A stretch of DNA of 12,340 bases, taken from positions 1 to 12,340 of the forward strand of contig JAJYPW010000013.1 in NCBI GenBank assembly GCA_021795055.1, read 5' to 3'. This document shows positions 6,077 to 11,505 of the stretch, piece after piece; position 1 is the first letter of the stretch; each line of letters starts with the position of its first letter. The stretch comes from Thermoplasmata archaeon (GTDB taxonomy: Archaea > Thermoplasmatota > Thermoplasmata > Thermoplasmatales > Thermoplasmataceae). Both the position numbers and the translations under genes were made by a program. Under the pieces are notes generated by a model. The model was not told where the DNA came from and made no database searches. It worked only from the letters and a program-made list of their open reading frames with translations.

Positions 6077-7045
6077 TCAATCATTCTCCAACGGATTTCC
6101 TTCCACCTTTGTGGTGTAACCCATCTCCTCCGCCAATTTCATCGATCTCTTGTAGCCAAGAATTCCAATCACCACGACCACTATCACTACCATGAAGAAA
6201 CCTATCCCGAGGGAGTCGAGGTTGTGGATCTTTATCCCCGTAATTATGCTGAAGTCGTTGACCTGCGGGAACAATATGAGTATAATCCCTGCAACGAAAA
6301 ACGCAATACCACCATAGGTGAGCACATATGAAGAAATTCCAACTGAAACTGTCCGGATTCCCCTGCTTGTGAGTTTTTTGACCTTTGTCATCCATGCTCC
6401 AAATCCCGCACCTATGATGACCTGCATCGTCATGGTTCCCAGGCCGAAGAGGAGCCCGGGCAGGAATCCGAAATAGACAGAAGGCATGGCCGGAGCAAGC
6501 ACGGTGTAAAGTATGAGCGCAAATGCGCCAAAGCCAAAACCGGCTATAAGCCCATGAACAAACGCCAGTTTGAGAGGTATTGGATTTCCCTGATCATCGA
6601 TTACAGGGTTTGACAGGTGGGTGAATTCCTTTTCTTCCCTTGTCTCCTGGTGCCTGTGAATTCCAAACAGCCTGTACAGCCATTTTTCAAGAGAGTGAAA
6701 ATGTGCAACGCGCTGTTTCTTCATTATGTATATCCCTGCGAGAGACATTGCCAGACCTACGAATATGTAGACGATGCCGTCCACATAGACGGAGATGAAC
6801 ACCCCTGCCAGCGCAAGGAATGCGACTTCCGACAGTATTGCCCTCTGGAGAGTAAAGCCTCCTGAGAAAAGCATTCCAGCCTTCATTCCCCCCTTTGTGC
6901 TGTAGCTGCCTACTGCATAGGAAAACGTGATCGGCCATGTGTGCTCATCTGGCGTGATCCCGTGCACAACCCCCAGGAGGTATGAAGTCAAAAGGATAAC
7001 GAGGAGGCCAGTATCTGAAGGATTCCAGAGGTTGAGGCCGATCAT
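6077..7045 (-). CDS. NicO/UreH-like membrane metal transporter
   Basis: This integral membrane protein has 322 residues and about six to seven hydrophobic helices. The first helix carries GVVHGITPDEHTW (H28, D33, E34, H35), close to the His-x4-Asp-(x)-His signature of nickel/cobalt transporters. The related motif AFVHGLIAGFGFG recurs at about 161-173, suggesting an inverted or repeated half. A cytoplasmic-type loop between them is His-rich (H115, H117, H130, H132, H143), plausible for metal sensing or delivery. The start ATG has a strong GGAGGGAG (7053-7060) at 7 nt spacing, lying within the last codons of the upstream regulator gene, and the two genes are 3 nt apart. With a DtxR-type regulator in the operon, export or uptake of a divalent metal (Ni, Co, Fe or Mn) is likely; direction and metal are not determined. 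Confidence 0.78.
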   Translation of the reverse strand: MIGLNLWNPSDTGLLVILLTSYLLGVVHGITPDEHTWPITFSYAVGSYSTKGGMKAGMLFSGGFTLQRAILSEVAFLALAGVFISVYVDGIVYIFVGLAMSLAGIYIMKKQRVAHFHSLEKWLYRLFGIHRHQETREEKEFTHLSNPVIDDQGNPIPLKLAFVHGLIAGFGFGAFALILYTVLAPAMPSVYFGFLPGLLFGLGTMTMQVIIGAGFGAWMTKVKKLTSRGIRTVSVGISSYVLTYGGIAFFVAGIILILFPQVNDFSIITGIKIHNLDSLGIGFFMVVIVVVVIGILGYKRSMKLAEEMGYTTKVEGNPLEND

Positions 7046-7048
7046 TTA

Positions 7049-7462
7049 TCATCTCCCTCCTATGGCTTTTCCGTGCGGGCAGACCTTCGGGCTATCTATC
7101 CTTTTGAGCACTTTTCGTGCATTGTTTTCCGGGATCAGGAAATCAATGTCGCTTGCTTCTTCGCATGCTTTTTCCACTGAAATTCCGCTCTGGCAAAAGA
7201 GTGATTCGAACGTCCTGTGAACAATCAGAATCTTTCTGGCTGCTTCCTTTCCAGCAGTTGTCAATTTCACCATGCCGTTCTTGGATTCAACTAAACCCTT
7301 TTCCTCCAGTCGTTTTATAACATTAAAGGCGGTTGGGGATTTGACCTTCATCGTAGACGCGATTTCATGGAGCCGCATAGGGAAGCCCCTTCCCGTATAC
7401 TCCTCGATAAAAACGAGACAGTCCCTCTCTCGTTTCGTGATTGGATTAGCCATCTGAGACAT
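7049..7462 (-). CDS. DtxR/MntR-family metal-dependent transcriptional regulator with altered ligands
   Basis: The protein has 137 residues. A winged helix occupies about 8-75, with recognition helix region SPTAFNVIKRLEEKGLV. A dimerisation/metal domain follows (78-120), then the family's C-terminal CPHGKAI motif (128-134). Aligned by eye to DtxR, the ancillary-site H79 and E83 are kept (H82, E86) but H98 becomes C100. The primary-site C102, E105 and H106 become S104, D107 and F108, so the canonical site is not intact. A perfect palindrome between the TATA box and ATG 7462 suggests autoregulation. The mRNA is probably leaderless; ATG 7453 is an alternative start. The gene shares an operon with the transporter that follows. 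There is no SH3-like domain, as in MntR-type short members. Confidence 0.87.
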   Translation of the reverse strand: MSQMANPITKRERDCLVFIEEYTGRGFPMRLHEIASTMKVKSPTAFNVIKRLEEKGLVESKNGMVKLTTAGKEAARKILIVHRTFESLFCQSGISVEKACEEASDIDFLIPENNARKVLKRIDSPKVCPHGKAIGGR

Positions 7463-7464
7463 GT

Positions 7465-7520
7465 ATTAGTATCATACTAATGTTATTAAACATATCTATG
7501 GATGCTAGTGCTATACTATT
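7465..7520 (-). promoter_or_regulatory. Promoter with palindromic operator for the metal regulator operon
   Basis: ATTAGTATCATACTAAT (7465-7481) is a perfect dyad with 8-nt arms about one central base. It abuts a TATA box, TTTAATAA on the minus strand (7483-7490), whose centre is 25 nt from the ATG at 7462, so the mRNA should be leaderless and the dyad covers the initiation site. A second, imperfect copy (CTAGTGCTATACTATT, 7505-7520) lies just upstream of the TATA box. This geometry is classical for repression by a dimeric DtxR-family regulator. Binding is inferred. Confidence 0.6.
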
Positions 7521-7574
7521 TCATTCTCAACCTTGTTAAAGCCACTTCAGGCAGTATGATCAAAAACACTATAT

Positions 7575-7901
7575 TTATCTGTGAATTTTTTGTATAATGA
7601 GGGTGAGGCCGTCCACGTCTTTCACTATGCATTTGTCTCCAATCTGGATACTGTCCTTGTCATGCGAGTAGGCAGCCCATATCTGCGAATCCACGCTCAC
7701 TTCAATCCTGTCCCGCGATATCGAGGTTACTGTGCACTTCCGTCCGATCATGCCTTCCGACCCGGTGAAACCGGAAACTCCAAATGGGTAACGGGTCAGT
7801 ATCCTGCCTACCAAGGCACCGACGAACAGGCTAACTGCCGTGTCAGCAATGATTATGACAATAAGACCTGCTTCCGATATGATCATCTTATGCCATCGCA
7901 T
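7575..7901 (-). CDS. Short NfeD-like membrane-anchored OB-fold protein
   Basis: The protein has 108 residues: one or two closely packed membrane helices at about 8-36, then an NfeD C-terminal OB-fold (about 50-106) opening with EGMIGRKCTVTS and ending IVKDVDGLTLIIQK, the family's characteristic final strand. Short NfeD proteins usually partner a stomatin-type (SPFH) protein in the membrane, but no such gene lies beside it here, nor is the serine-protease domain of long NfeD proteins present. ATG 7901 has no clear ribosome site; ATG 7886 (MIISEAG) is possible. It ends 113 nt before the regulator gene on the same strand and is probably a separate transcript. The fold is fairly sure; the role is not. 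Confidence 0.78.
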   Translation of the reverse strand: MRWHKMIISEAGLIVIIIADTAVSLFVGALVGRILTRYPFGVSGFTGSEGMIGRKCTVTSISRDRIEVSVDSQIWAAYSHDKDSIQIGDKCIVKDVDGLTLIIQKIHR

Positions 7902-7985
7902 TCATTCTTTGCTAATAACCTCAATGCATTCCAGAGACTGTCAACACGTAGTTGAAATTCTCTGATTTACTGCTTAATGACAGCA

Positions 7986-8015
7986 ATCATGAAACATGAT
8001 GAGAATATCATATTC
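7986..8015. repeat. Two adjacent palindromes
   Basis: ATCATGAAACATGAT (7986-8000; 6-nt arms, 3-nt centre) is followed after 2 nt by GAATATCATATTC (8003-8015; 6-nt arms, 1-nt centre). Each is perfect. The second shares the core TATCATA with the perfect dyad in front of the metal regulator gene, so it could be another binding site. Single dyads of this size are expected a few times by chance in 12 kb; the adjacency is what is notable. Confidence 0.3.
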
Positions 8016-8029
8016 CGGGCATAAAGTGA

Positions 8030-8236
8030 ACTGCCATTACAACCAACCTTGATGACTTTTCCGGTGATAATCCCTCTTCACCGCTGAAGCTTGAGGATGA
8101 CATGGTGCAGAAGACAAACGACGTCTCCGAACACCACTTCTTTATGCGATCTGAACTGCTCAAGAAGAGATTCAGGACCGATGACGGTCTTCTAAGGACA
8201 TCGTACTTGTACCACGGGCTGTCAGCGGAGAGTTGA
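8030..8236 (+). pseudogene. Orphan coding-like fragment, unrecognised
   Basis: This frame is open for 68 codons from just after a stop (8027-8029) to TGA. It has ordinary protein composition (for example KLEDDMVQKTNDVSEHHFF and ELLKKRFRTDDGLLRTSY) and no start until ATG 8102. A different frame opens upstream at ATG 7996 (MRISYSGHKVNCHYNQP) and stops inside this one, which would fit a frameshift. The opposite strand reads as a serine-rich frame typical of an antisense shadow. I recognise no family; a remnant of a transposase or other accessory gene is a guess. Confidence 0.35.
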
Positions 8237-8326
8237 CTGTCTCCTAAAAGACGGGAGTTCAAGTATTTCCAAGTATTGAATGAAATCATTCGGAAAGAAA
8301 TTTGGTCTTGTGGTTAGAATCTTTTA

Positions 8327-8352
8327 TAGGGGGCATATTATTTGCACCCCTA
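8327..8352. repeat. Stable hairpin
   Basis: TAGGGG (8327-8332) pairs with CCCCTA (8347-8352), and GCA (8333-8335) with TGC (8343-8345), giving 9 bp with one bulged A and a 7-nt AT loop. It lies 70 nt downstream of the DoxX-family gene's stop and could be an mRNA 3'-end structure, but no T-run follows on either strand at the usual place. Confidence 0.3.
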
Positions 8353-8421
8353 CTTGACTATTTTAATCTCCCTCGATAGTCCCATGCCCTTATGACTCCT
8401 CTGCCGCTTGTTTTAGGGTTG

Positions 8422-8991
8422 TTAATTCTTTTTGACAACTGCTGATGCAGTTGGATTGAACTCAGCGACTCTCCGCCAGCTTTTGTATCTCTTTTCTATG
8501 AGATGATCGATGCTGTACTTGCTCGGTCCAAAGGCTCCATTTACCAGTATCAGGAAGAGAAACACGACGAAGTAGATGATGCTGGCTCCGATATCCGTGG
8601 CTCCAGGAATGTAGAAGCCTCCGAAAGCATCTGGTATTGTCCAGAGGAAGAGACTGAAGACTGCACCCAACAGGTATGTCACTTTTCTCATGAAGCCAAA
8701 AAGAACGGCAAGTGCCAGCAGGGTCTCGACAAGAGCAATAATGAATGCAAATGCATAAGGATTCACCGACGTTACGTTTGCCCAAAAATTGAACCATGGC
8801 ATCAAGGAAGAGGGTTGTCCTACCATTGCTGCCTGTATCATTGACTCGAAATTGCTCGAGAATTGTGGTGTCCACTTCAGTAAAGCATCAATTAGCCAGA
8901 TGAGGCCGAATGCAACACGAAGAGCCGTCTTATAGCCTAAAATGTGTTCAAGGTACCAGTTCCTTCCAGCTGTTCCCAGTTCTGTTTGCAT
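8422..8991 (-). CDS. DoxX-family membrane protein
   Basis: This four-helix membrane protein has about 189 residues. Helices lie at roughly 21-38, 79-100, 103-120 and 134-151; the first contains RVAFGLIWLIDALLKW, close to the DoxX signature, and FGPSKYSIDHLIEKR follows the last helix as in this family. Members include DoxX proteins and the DoxD small subunit of thiosulfate:quinone oxidoreductase; this sequence alone does not show oxidoreductase function. The frame begins at ATG 8997, but ATG 8991 has GGTGA 7 nt upstream and is preferred. The gene follows the YHS-like gene by about 15-21 nt and is probably co-transcribed. Family call good; role in redox or metal/sulfur handling is inferred from context. 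Confidence 0.8.
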   Translation of the reverse strand: MQTELGTAGRNWYLEHILGYKTALRVAFGLIWLIDALLKWTPQFSSNFESMIQAAMVGQPSSLMPWFNFWANVTSVNPYAFAFIIALVETLLALAVLFGFMRKVTYLLGAVFSLFLWTIPDAFGGFYIPGATDIGASIIYFVVFLFLILVNGAFGPSKYSIDHLIEKRYKSWRRVAEFNPTASAVVKKN

Positions 8992-9012
8992 ATCCATTTC
9001 ACCTAATTCTCT

Positions 9013-9204
9013 CTAGCAGCAGCCATATCCGCCATGTTCGTGCATGCAATGTCCCTGGTGGCCCTTCATGAATTGCATCGGATTTTTGTCAAACGCTGCC
9101 TTGCATTCAGTGCTGCAAGAATTGTAGTTCATTTCCATGTGCTGGGAATCAAACTCCTTACTTTCTATTTCCATTCCGAATATCGGATCGGTCATTCCTT
9201 CCAT
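9013..9204 (-). CDS. YHS-like small metal-binding protein
   Basis: The protein has 63 residues. Residues 6-46 follow the YHS pattern: DPIFGMEIE at the start, Y27 then the CSTEC pair (C30, C34), then AAFDKNPMQFM. The first cysteine of the usual DPVCGM is replaced by Phe (F9). The C-terminal tail after residue 48 is a His/Cys cluster (H49, H52, C53, H55, H57, C62, C63) that could bind Cu, Zn or another soft metal. The probable mRNA is leaderless or nearly so from the TATA box about 28 nt upstream. It precedes the DoxX-family gene in the same direction. A cytoplasmic metal chaperone or buffer is likely. Confidence 0.78.
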   Translation of the reverse strand: MEGMTDPIFGMEIESKEFDSQHMEMNYNSCSTECKAAFDKNPMQFMKGHQGHCMHEHGGYGCC

Positions 9205-9227
9205 GATTTCTTAAACACCGTGCAGTT

Positions 9228-9289
9228 GATAAAACCGGTCTTTACAAAGTATGTATTTTCGACCATCTTTTTATACATTGTGAAAGATG
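9228..9289 (-). promoter_or_regulatory. Promoter region of the YHS/DoxX operon with inverted repeat
   Basis: Two minus-strand TATA boxes are visible: GGTTTTATC (9228-9236), placed for a start at or beside ATG 9204, and TATAAAAAG (9267-9275), placed for a start near 9247. The second is enclosed by a perfect 7-bp inverted repeat, CATCTTT (9264-9270) and AAAGATG (9283-9289), separated by 12 nt. A regulator bound there would occlude the TATA box. Confidence 0.4.
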
Positions 9290-9487
9290 ACCACTACCAA
9301 ATTGCACTTGATTAACTCTCCAATCTTGAATTCATCCCATTTGTTGGAAATATAGCCTTAGAGGGATTGATGCTTTTCTCAACTTTAAATCTAAGAAGTG
9401 CTTGAGAACATGGTCGAAATGCATGATTATTAAAAAGGAATACGAACCCAATGGTTTAGCTACCATCAGGAACGTACCGGTACCAAG

Positions 9488-9627
9488 TGGGAGTACTGGG
9501 ATTTGAACCCAGATCTACGGGTTTCTTCCGGATCATTGTTCCAGTCAATCATCATCAAATCAGTTGACCCATAGAAAATCACGCCCTGACTGGAGCCCGT
9601 TAGGATGCCTGACTACCCCACACTCCC
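9488..9627 (-). tRNA. tRNA-Trp (anticodon CCA) with 67-nt intron
   Basis: The exons are 9590-9627 (5') and 9488-9522 (3'); the intron is 9523-9589, between positions 37 and 38. The acceptor GGGAGTG pairs with TACTCCC (last pair G-U) and the discriminator is A. The D loop has GG; the anticodon stem ACGGG pairs with CCCGT only when the intron is removed. The loop is CTCCAGA with anticodon CCA at 9591-9593, the variable loop has 4 nt, and the T arm is CTGGG-TTCAAAT-CCCAG. Spliced length is 73 nt. CCA is not encoded, and a gene for the CCA-adding enzyme lies next door. A textbook bulge-helix-bulge is not perfect: the central helix CUCC/GAAG has a C34-A mismatch, so the splice sites are assigned from the mature tRNA fold. 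Confidence 0.93.
9533..9582 (-). ncRNA. Box C/D 2'-O-methylation guide RNA within the tRNA-Trp intron
   Basis: In order on the minus strand: box C GTGATTT (9576-9582), a 12-nt guide (9564-9575), box D' CTGA (9560-9563), spacer TTTG, box C' ATGATGA (9549-9555), a 12-nt guide (9537-9548), and box D as the variant ATGA (9533-9536). Both guides have the usual 12-nt length. The D' guide pairs over 10 bp (one G-U) with tRNA positions 37-46, and the fifth base from the box falls on C39. The D guide pairs with positions 33-37 (extended to 8 bp in the unspliced precursor), and its fifth base falls on C34. A tRNA-Trp intron guiding methylation of 34 and 39 is established for Haloferax. Box C and box D are degenerate, the main caveat. 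Confidence 0.8.
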
Positions 9628-9668
9628 TTGAGTCCCTGTGACCCTTTGGCAGTGAATCAAGAGTCGGA

Positions 9669-9677
9669 TTTATAATT
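9669..9677 (-). promoter_or_regulatory. TATA box for tRNA-Trp
   Basis: Minus-strand AATTATAAATCC is centred near 9673, about 46 nt before the mature 5' end. Transcription would start near 9647, leaving a 5' leader of about 20 nt for RNase P to remove. Confidence 0.5.
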
Positions 9678-9725
9678 ATTGATGGGAAGGGCATTTCTTC
9701 CTGCATCGGGTACAACATGTAACAA

Positions 9726-11027
9726 TCAGCGGAACAATCCTCTGGACATGTACCTGTCGATAAGTTCATTGTATTCGATCTTGCCGTTCGGACTTACGAT
9801 TTTAAGGGAGTTTCGCATCTTCTCAAGGCTCCCCCCAAGGCCCAGCCCGCTAAGGAAATTGCCTAAAAAGTCATCAATTTTCGTGGATTTTCTGGGAATT
9901 TCAACGTAAACCCTGTTTCCCTTCACATACGGGCCGCGCAACACACTATCGCTCTTCCACTTTTCCAGGAAATCCAGCACGTTTCCGTTATCTACGGGCG
10001 GCCCCTCATGCAATACCACTTCTGGAACAACCGAGCGATCAAATTCCACGAGGATCAGCACTTTCTTTTCCTGAAGGGAAATGGTGTCACCGATGATTCC
10101 ATACCCTTCCTTTATAGATGCCTCTTCAACTTTCCTGAGTAGCCTTAAGGCCTGGGGATACAACACGTCATCTGTTCTGTCTGGTCTGTCGATGGAGATC
10201 AGCCTGTAGACTGTTCCCCGTTCTGCCTTATGTCCATTGGTTCCTGAAACGCTCTCCGTCAGTCCCCCGTATCCTCTGGCCTTGTAGAGCCGGCAGGCCA
10301 GCTTAAATTTGGTCAGAGATTCCAGGCTGACGGCGGCTCCAGCGTTTCTCCTGCTGTCAGTGGGATCAACAATATAGACAGGGGAATCTGCGCCTGCTTT
10401 TGGATCGGCACATTCCGATAGCTTCATGTCTCCCCTGAGGGTTGCACCCATCTCGATCACTGAGTCAAAAGTTTTCTCTTTTATGATCAAGAGTTCACAA
10501 ACGTATCCTGAAAATCCTGAAGTAACCACGTCAGCCCCATAAATTCCGGATACTTTCATGAAAAGCTTCAGTTTTCTAACCTCTTTCTTTGCAGGCACCT
10601 TAAGATTTTCATTCACGTACCTGGTGTGAAGAATAGTTCTGTCAACAGAGCTTATTTTAGTCTCACCGGGAGAGATGCTGTAACACGGCACAATATCCGT
10701 GCTGATGCCTTGGTATTCTCCGGAAATATAAGGGTGTTCTGCGTACCTAGCTCTGCCTCCGGGAAGCACCTTCTTTGCAATCTTCATCCCGATCTGTTCT
10801 ATCTGTTCTTCAGTGTATTCCTTTGAAAAAGCGATGAAGATATCGAGATCGGATCCCTTGAGGTTGGTTCCCTTTGCAACAGAACCCACAAGAATTGGTT
10901 CTGCCTTTATCCCAGACTTGCCGGTTTCTGAGCTGATGGCATCTGCAATCTGCCTGTAGGCGTCCATATAACGAAGCGTTTCTGCTTCGGTGGGCGTGCT
11001 CTTTTCCAGCAACTCTTCAAGGTTCAT
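9726..11027 (-). CDS. cca: Archaeal class I CCA-adding enzyme (tRNA nucleotidyltransferase)
   Basis: This enzyme adds CCA to tRNA 3' ends without a nucleic-acid template. Its 433 residues match the family's usual length of about 440. The nucleotidyltransferase motif VGSVAKGTNLKGSDLDIF (48-64) supplies D60 and D62; the third carboxylate is D111 in STDIVPCY. This matches the catalytic triad known from the archaeal enzyme (Glu/Asp, Asp, Asp). The RRNAGAAVSLESLTKF stretch and the KFMKVSGIYGADVVTSGFSG-type region fit the central and body domains; C-terminal segments such as GPYVKGNRVYVEIPRK agree with the family. ATG 11027 overlaps the NAC stop by 4 nt (ATGA), so the two are translationally coupled. 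The neighbouring tRNA-Trp lacks an encoded CCA and needs this activity. Secure. Confidence 0.96.
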   Translation of the reverse strand: MNLEELLEKSTPTEAETLRYMDAYRQIADAISSETGKSGIKAEPILVGSVAKGTNLKGSDLDIFIAFSKEYTEEQIEQIGMKIAKKVLPGGRARYAEHPYISGEYQGISTDIVPCYSISPGETKISSVDRTILHTRYVNENLKVPAKKEVRKLKLFMKVSGIYGADVVTSGFSGYVCELLIIKEKTFDSVIEMGATLRGDMKLSECADPKAGADSPVYIVDPTDSRRNAGAAVSLESLTKFKLACRLYKARGYGGLTESVSGTNGHKAERGTVYRLISIDRPDRTDDVLYPQALRLLRKVEEASIKEGYGIIGDTISLQEKKVLILVEFDRSVVPEVVLHEGPPVDNGNVLDFLEKWKSDSVLRGPYVKGNRVYVEIPRKSTKIDDFLGNFLSGLGLGGSLEKMRNSLKIVSPNGKIEYNELIDRYMSRGLFR

Positions 11028-11350
11028 GAAGTCAGATCTACTATAGCGGTTGCCGGCTCACCGCCGGATTTTTTCAGTGCTTCAATTGCCTTCTCCCTGG
11101 TCACGTTTGCCTGTTCCATAACGAGTTTGACATCATCCTCTGGAAATGAGGCTTCGGCCTGCGGCGCAGGTTTCTTGAGAACTTCCCTGAATTTGCCTGT
11201 GACCTGGAACGTGACCTCCCCCTGCGCTTCTATCCTGGTCACCTGTGGACCCTCTATGATGTAATCCTTCTGGCCCCCCTCCATAACTATCCTCTTCACG
11301 TCAGGCATCTCGGTGGCCTTGATCCCCATCTGGGCCATCATTCTCCGCAT
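11024..11350 (-). CDS. nac: Nascent polypeptide-associated complex protein (archaeal NAC)
   Basis: This is the ribosome-associated chaperone that contacts nascent chains; archaeal NAC works as a homodimer. The 108 residues show the family's layout: a basic N-terminal helix (MRRMMAQMGIK), the NAC beta-barrel dimer domain at about 16-52 (VKRIVMEGGQKDYIIEGPQV, then GEVTFQVTG), a Pro-rich linker, and a UBA domain at about 70-107 (DDVKLVMEQANVTREKAIEALKKSGG). ATG 11350 fits the family N-terminus; only a weak ribosome-site-like AAGGG precedes it. A TATA box at 11401-11410 would give a leader of about 30 nt. The gene overlaps the CCA-adding enzyme by 4 nt, tying a translation chaperone to tRNA maturation. 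Confidence 0.95.
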   Translation of the reverse strand: MRRMMAQMGIKATEMPDVKRIVMEGGQKDYIIEGPQVTRIEAQGEVTFQVTGKFREVLKKPAPQAEASFPEDDVKLVMEQANVTREKAIEALKKSGGEPATAIVDLTS

Positions 11351-11400
11351 TTCCCTTGAATCATTCCTGCTGCACCTTCCTATATGTGTAATGCCTTATG

Positions 11401-11410
11401 TCTTATATTA
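11401..11410 (-). promoter_or_regulatory. TATA box of the NAC-CCA operon
   Basis: Minus-strand TAATATAAGA is placed to start transcription near 11380, 30 nt before the NAC start codon. It lies between the NAC gene and the stop of the ATPase gene, so the two are probably separate transcripts. Confidence 0.5.
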
Positions 11411-11505
11411 TGAAAAACCTTCATTTCCTGATTGGCTCCCATGATCGCTTCTATAATCGGGCTTAAGGCAGAAATATGCAATCCACACCTGAAGTTCCAG
11501 TCAGT

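Larger units (their letters stand above)
7902..8421. other. 520-nt region without an intact gene
   Basis: This stretch contains two adjacent perfect palindromes (7986-8015), a 68-codon orphan reading frame on the plus strand (8030-8236), a 25-codon frame after ATG 8280, and a stable hairpin (8327-8352) next to a TATA-like CTTTTATAGG at 8321. I see no intact insertion-sequence ends, no tRNA and no repeat array. The mixture of a coding-like fragment and palindromes looks like an eroded insertion or an old gene. Confidence 0.5.

Noticed and set aside
6081..6395. 104-codon minus-strand frame
   Set aside because: It overlaps the membrane transporter in another frame and lacks hydrophobic or domain structure; a shadow.
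8008..8289. 93-codon minus-strand frame
   Set aside because: It is serine-rich and antisense to the more protein-like plus-strand fragment at 8030-8236; no start signal was found.
9471..9484. GTACCGGTAC palindrome just past the tRNA-Trp 3' end
   Set aside because: It is too short to support an attachment site or terminator, with no second copy seen and no T-run.
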